Shown here: in pieces, positions 58,701 to 64,000 of the stretch
Layout: each line of letters opens with the position of its first letter
Position numbering within the stretch: the stretch's first letter is position 1
NCBI GenBank assembly: GCA_021018815.1
Contig: JAITYX010000033.1
Span: 1,488,001-1,552,000 of the forward strand
Source: Talinum fruticosum
Lineage: Eukaryota > Streptophyta > Magnoliopsida > Caryophyllales > Talinaceae
Direction: 5' to 3'
Length of the DNA stretch: 64,000 nt
The notes under the pieces: model-generated
Told to the model about the DNA's origin: nothing
Database searches by the model: none
The model's input: the letters and a program-made list of their open reading frames with translations, nothing else
Position numbers and translations under genes: made by a program

Positions 58701-60258
58701 ACTCCCACCACAAACATTTCTCAGATGAGCATCCACGCTGTCACCCTTTAAGTTCAAAGGAGCACCCCCTTGTTCCTTATGTTCCTTGCATAGAGGAATA
58801 TCGGCTGCACTGCATTGTTCTGCCCCAGGACCATTCACATTGTGAACGCCTGAAGTGCCAATTGAAGAAGAAGGTGAAGATACAGCAGGATGGCTTTCAT
58901 CCGCCAGCAACCAGTCCTCGTTAATCCTGAAAGGATCTTTCGCAGATGAAAAATCAAAGTAGGGTAAAGCTTTCCTCATTCCTGAAGCACTCTCCTTAGG
59001 CTTGCTCCCATCATAAAGAAAAGTATTTTTTGACAACATGGGATTCATACTGAGCACATTGAATGGATGTTTAGCATTCCATGACTGTCTGAGAAATGAA
59101 TCCGCTGAGGGAAATTCATGCCCCTTAGATATAGACCATGAACCACCATTCTCTATGCTGCCCCCATTTGAGGTCCATGTGCCATGGTCACTGCCTGTGA
59201 CATGAAAACCTCTGCCATCTCTATAGCTTCTGTCAGTGCTCAAAGGATTTCTTAGAAGAGCTCCTACAGGCCATCCGAGGTCAGGCATATGACCTGCTTC
59301 TTCAATTTGAGAGATACTTGATTTTGATAGTTCCACTGGCTCTTTGTCTGAAGCAGCATATGTCCTGATATTAATTTCACCCATACGAAAATCAATCAAG
59401 TGATTTGGAACGGAGACTTGTTGCTGATTTTGAGACATTTTCACCAAACCACTATTGGATAACAGACTAGGGAAGCATAAAGGAGAAAGATAACTTTGTT
59501 TGGAACAAACCAAACCATCATGAACTTCACGTGAGTTTGCAGAATCAGTTTGCTCTTCTGAATCATCTATAGAAGAACATTCAGAGGACTCCATATCCAG
59601 TGCAAAGCTAAAGTCTTCATCCATGCTAGAAGCCTCTGAATCCATGTTCTGCAGAACCCTGCAAGTTAGTGAGGTTAGCAATCGAGTTACACAAAGTGAG
59701 CTTTGAAAGACGATGCAACTGTGATTATAAAAGAGATTTTAAAAAGGATTAAAAACAGCAAATGTATACATCAATCAAACTGGAATGTCTTCCTCTCCTA
59801 ATAAAATAAGGTAAACTTGTATGCAGCCACAGAAGTACTCAAACTGTTTGCTACCAAGCCAATCAAATAACTTGTATGTTTTTCTGTCTGGCACTTTATG
59901 TTCAACATTCCCAACTCAGGACTTCTTTATTTTTGTAAGCTAGGGTAGTTAATTCCATTAGCTGGGGAGAATAATGATCAAGCATTCCTTCACCTAGATA
60001 ATAACTTTGTAATTACACACAACAGCATAACTTTCGGAGTACTAGTAAAAGTAATGGAGGCTATGTTATATTACCCAAGGCTATGTTCATTTAAATATTT
60101 TTTATGACAATTTCAGAGCACAACTAAAAATTACAGCTGACACTGCAGACAATTTCAGGGCTCTGAACTTCTAAAGATTATAAGATTTGCGACCAGATCA
60201 CACAAAGTGAACACAGCAGAAAATAGAGCAGCAAGAACTCGTGTTTGTACAGATTTAT

Positions 60259-60330
<72 letters not shown>

Positions 60331-63300
60331 GGAGAGACCTATTTATATCTCTTTCATCCATAGCTGAAGATGGAATCTGCATCTCCTCCAAAGTGGACGA
60401 GCACTGAACATCTATAGGTCCCGCACTGATGGCAGAATCATGTAAAATTACCTGAAAACACAAATGCCCAAGGAATTTAACTTAGGTGAAATTGACAATG
60501 TCTACTAAATGATAATGCAGCAAAAGGACATTGAACAGCCGACAAAAATAGAAAAGTGTATAAAAACTAAGAAGTATAGCAGATTTTAAGAAGGAAGCTA
60601 TAAGGAAATGACAAGGCAATGGTAGAATGTCAAAATCAAAAATTAATAAAACAAATGATGAAGTAATATAGAGAATGATGAACCCCTGCAAAAATCTGCC
60701 GTATTTCCTAAGAACAAGTCAGCCTCATTTAAGCAGTGTCTTGTCAGAAATTGGACAGATTACACTTCAAAGCCAAAGGTCTAAGCACAATTTGGCACCA
60801 TTTTCTTCTCCTTCTCCATTTTACTTTCACCCAAACATCTTTATATCAATTTGCAAAATCTCAAACATCTCATCCCATAACTTACTTTAGTCATCTCCAT
60901 TCTACTCTGGATCAAGTAGTGGGCTCAGCCATACAACAACGGTGAAGAGAAACATGACTAAAGTAGATCCCTGGTACAGTCCAATACCAAAAGGAAAGTA
61001 CTTATATCCCTTAATGTATGCTCGCTGCATCATGTGAATGCAAGGCAGCAATGTCTCCTCGTCTAAAGTCTAAACACCTCCATAACACCTCGCCATAGCA
61101 CTCAAACATGCATTTTTTCAATTTGATGAAGACTACATGCAAGTCCAGTAGTTTGACTAAGTGAATAGCCCCTGCATTGGATCAGCCAGCAAGAAACCGA
61201 ATAGATTCTTAGTAATAAATAATACCTTAGTTACTTCTTGATCACTTCCCAGCTTCATTGTGCAGCCTATTACTTTTAGGCCCCTTGTACAGTTTTTATT
61301 TAATCTTGTAAACCGATATTTCTATGCAGCATCTCCCCTCATCTGGCATCTTATTTGTCTGAAGTCTACAGGATCATATTGAATAAATAGGTCAACCAAG
61401 ACACACCCTTCTAATTTCTCACCTTGTCCTTTCCATGCTTTGAATGCTATATTGTTCAGCTCACAACTCTCCCAATTTTTCATTCCCTTAAATGCTTCCT
61501 TAACCTCTTCCCTCAATACATGTCATAACAAACCTGAAGTTAACACATCTCTCATTCCGATTGAGTATACATCAGTCACTCCTACCTTGTCATTGAAGAT
61601 CTTATCAAACTTTTCCACTTCTATTCACCTTCCCTCGTCCATAAATACTCAACCTATTACTTCATCCGAGTCTTTTGCCCTCCTATCTCTAGCCTTGGAT
61701 AGCTTGAAAATCTCCTACAATCCCTCATTTTTGCGTGATAATGAGAGGTTAATCAACATATGACCTTTAGCACCAGCTCTCAGGAATGATCGAACGTTCT
61801 TCTCTTTTCTCAAAAAAAGTGAGTTTCTATCATTAAATCTTGCAGCATGGCAACAAAAATAATTATCACCCCTTTCATTTCTATCCATAAATTCAAACCC
61901 TCCATGGTTATCCTCATAGTCATTGCCACACAAGACAACGTGCCCATTAAAAGTCTTCTCTCATGTAAAGATACTCATGTGCTGGAATCTCTCTAAATTG
62001 ACTGTTCAAATCATCCCAAAATTTTCTCTATAGCTGTCCGTCTCAAACAAGCCAATGTGCACATTAAAGTGTTCTCCTATGAAAAGATACACACAAGCAC
62101 TTATAGCTGTCCATCTCACACAAGCCAATGTCAGTCTCCCCTTCCCCACTCCACCAGCAGTAACTACTATAAAAGGCTATGTGAATGACATTATCTCACT
62201 TAACCCCCACTACTTGTTTACATTGCTCCATACTAACCATGATGCCTACCCACTCCAGCAAGAAAAATCTCCTAGCCCCTAGCACCACAAGTCAAACCTA
62301 TTGAGGCCCCTTGCTTCCCCCAAAAAAAAAAAAAAAACACTTTAGTCTCCTCACAGCATGCTATGTTGATCTTAAACCTCTCCAAAGCTTCAATCAATTA
62401 AAAGGACATTCTTGTAAGCATTCCAGCATTCTACCCAACCATCCTCAAGTTATAGGGGTCAACGAGACAACCAGCATGCCATGTGCCTCCTTGGTCCCCT
62501 GAAAGACAAGCCCTTATTCCAAATCTAAAACCAATACCTCCACCTTTAAAGACATCAGTTCCGGAAGTAGGGAGGAACGAAGGCAAGACTTTAAAGGAAG
62601 CTAAAGAAGAGGGTTGCAGATTTAAGAATACGAGTTAATACTTAGTACATCAACGACTCAAATGATAAAAAAGCACTTACAGGACTAGACCAAACTTGCA
62701 ACAAAAGACACAGAAACAATAAGGCACATCAGCCAACATGAATTACTCAAGAATTTCATAGATTATACAAGTCTATGCAGAAACTAACAGTCAACTTGAC
62801 TGGTTGCAACCTTTAAAAATTAAATGCATCTTACAAGGACATCAACAGGATAAGATATAATATCAATAGCATAAATCCCAATTCGTCTGAAGACAAATAA
62901 TATCCTTCAACCAATCCTCAGATTTAAACAACATTTATGATTAAATATGAACGCAACTTTTTCATCAAACAATTTTCTGCAGCAGATACTTGGCCAAGCC
63001 TTATCTTCAGTAAAGTAGTTGATTGTTCAAGTTTGGTTTGGTATCATAGACATAGATAGAAAGAACATGCAAAAATATACTTGAAAAGAGAAGCAATAAA
63101 AAACCAGCAAAAGGTTTGTACTTGCTCATCCAAAACTAATATGCACATAATAACCTATGAAAGGTCAAAAAATTGGTGAAGCACAAATACTGACACATGC
63201 CATAAAGCAATTACAAGAAAATGAACCTCTTGAGGTTAAGTGTGGCTTCTTGACAGGTCATACTGTCATTTTGATACTGAATAGAAGTCGAGAGATTGAT

Positions 63301-64000
63301 AATCAAAGTACAACAGGATGCATGGAAAATGAATAATCATACAAGTAAATGTCCTCAATAACCAGCTCCTAGCCACAAAAGAGGATTACCTGATGATACT
63401 CAATATCAAGAGCACTCATAACTTTTTCAAGCTTTTCTTGCATCTTACTATAGAAGTTCCTTCTTGAAAGCACAGTGGCTTCTATTTCTCTTTTATTAAA
63501 ACTTAACGGAGAACAAGAAACTCTACTACTCGGAAGGTCACTCAAGCCCGGAAGGACATCCTCAAAAGTGTATTCCCCAGCGTGAACATAATTGCACAGT
63601 CGAAGCAATCTCATTACCACTTGAAGTTGCTGACCAGCTCTCATCAATGGAATTGAGACAATTTTAAGGAAACAAGGAAGAGTAACTCCTGTTTGTTCCT
63701 GAATATAATTTCACAAGTGCGTCAATTCCACATGACAGAATCAAAGCCTCTCAATCATGGCTACAACCATATCTTATCATTCAAATAGAATATTACCCTA
63801 ACAGTGGCCAACGGGAAGTCAACAGGAATGCCAGCTTTACCATGTAAATAATGCGGTGGATTCTCTCTGTATTCCACTATAAATTCTCCATATGGGTCAT
63901 TAATCTTGGCTTCATAAATCCAAGATCTAATGAAGCTGCAATATGGTTCTAGTGACTGCAGAAAAAGGTACTTGAGAAGAGAGCAATGAGCTGGATCCAC
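52797..64000 (-). CDS. GCP6: Gamma-tubulin complex component 6 (GCP6), 3' part, runs off the window
   Basis: Twelve exons: 64000(partial)-63797, 63698-63390, 60451-60339, 59658-58555, 58359-58218, 58122-57964, 57833-57670, 57116-57037, 56463-56364, 55549-55488, 54146-53987, 52976-52797. They encode the last ~925 residues of a protein that is usually about 1200 long. The GRIP1-type N-terminal part is at the edge (FLQSLEPYCSFIRSWI, HGKAGIPVDFPLA). A long, poorly conserved Ser/Asp-rich insert (exon 59658-58555) is typical of GCP6. The GRIP2 part follows (DFIGLGYRVDWPVSIILTP; HVSWCRF; LNYNEYYS at the C-terminus). GCP6 helps assemble gamma-tubulin ring complexes that nucleate microtubules. One base is missing in the A-run near 58090 (exon 58122-57964), which breaks the frame between EADKK and IQGLLE. 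Confidence 0.92.
53985..53986 (-). other. GC 5' splice site of the last GCP6 intron
   Basis: The exon ends CTCTCAG and the intron begins GCAAGAG. The next exon starts after TTGCAG at 52976, and the frame continues only with this choice. It is a GC-AG intron with an otherwise strong donor (CAG|GCAAG). Confidence 0.75.
60262..60325. repeat. (GT)n(AG)n microsatellite in a GCP6 intron
   Basis: About 19 GT and 13 AG units, 15 bases inside the donor of the exon ending at 60339. Read on the coding strand it is a (CT)n(AC)n tract. Confidence 0.9.
61340..61800 (-). mobile_element. Decayed RTE-type LINE reverse transcriptase fragment
   Basis: Minus-strand pieces read IFKLSKARDRRAKDSDEV, then IEVEKFDKIFN and EEVKEAFKGMKNWE. 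They follow the order of the region just before the reverse transcriptase palm in plant RTE elements (I..LAK.R.RK..D, ..YF.KLFN, EV.EALK.MKN). Stops interrupt it. It sits in the large intron between GCP6 exons 63390 and 60451. Confidence 0.45.
62300..63380. other. GCP6 intron sequence, nothing further identified
   Basis: Part of the 2.9 kb intron 63389-60452. It has no coding signal on either strand. A CCCCCA(n) stretch at 62317-62337 has the look of a SINE tail, plus-strand orientation. Confidence 0.4.

Overview
This window comes from the nuclear genome of a flowering plant, probably a eudicot. The intergenic DNA is AT-rich and full of transposons, the genes have many short introns with GT..AG borders, and the recognisable proteins are plant versions of a GH3 beta-glucosidase, a molybdo-flavin aldehyde oxidase, gamma-tubulin complex component 6 and an ORC1 fragment. 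I cannot name the species. All convincing host genes lie on the minus strand.

Layout. 0-31 kb is a decayed tandem array. A unit made of a small gene for a secreted Lys/Glu-rich repeat protein (here K1 to K4) plus about 2 kb of spacer occurs four times, at about 0.7-1.25, 9.9-10.45, 26.2-29.5 (split) and 30.2-30.7 kb. Transposons have pulled the units apart: a 6 kb LINE inside a (TA)n tract (1.7-7.86 kb), a probable 1.55 kb solo LTR (15.07-16.63 kb), a 7.7 kb LTR element with gag and protease but no reverse transcriptase (17.14-24.87 kb), a 2.37 kb hAT-like element carrying a piece of ORC1 with introns (26.26-28.63 kb), and a 464 bp Tourist-like MITE (28.79-29.25 kb).

33-39.7 kb holds an intact, different Lys/Glu-rich secreted protein (K5) and an intact 8-exon GH3 beta-glucosidase whose last exon adds a Lys/Glu/Arg tail of about 65 residues. 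K5 and the GH3 enzyme share similar signal-peptide-coding DNA and a similar K-D-x-x-K-P-V stretch. The enzyme and the small proteins may therefore be one family of locally evolved genes. This is the most unusual biology I see here.

42-49.7 kb is a complete 10-exon aldehyde oxidase gene (1359 codons if the frame is intact). Five single-base gaps in homopolymers break its frame. 52.8-64 kb is the 3' three quarters of GCP6, which runs off the right edge, with 12 exons here, one GC-AG intron and one similar homopolymer gap. Because such gaps occur in unrelated, otherwise well-conserved genes, uncorrected long-read consensus errors are as likely as true pseudogenes.

The beta-glucosidase and the Lys/Glu proteins are predicted to be secreted to the wall, where polycationic/polyanionic tails could bind pectin. 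Aldehyde oxidase would act in the cytosol on hormone aldehydes (IAA/ABA type). GCP6 would act at microtubule nucleation sites. The last two show no functional link to the cluster.
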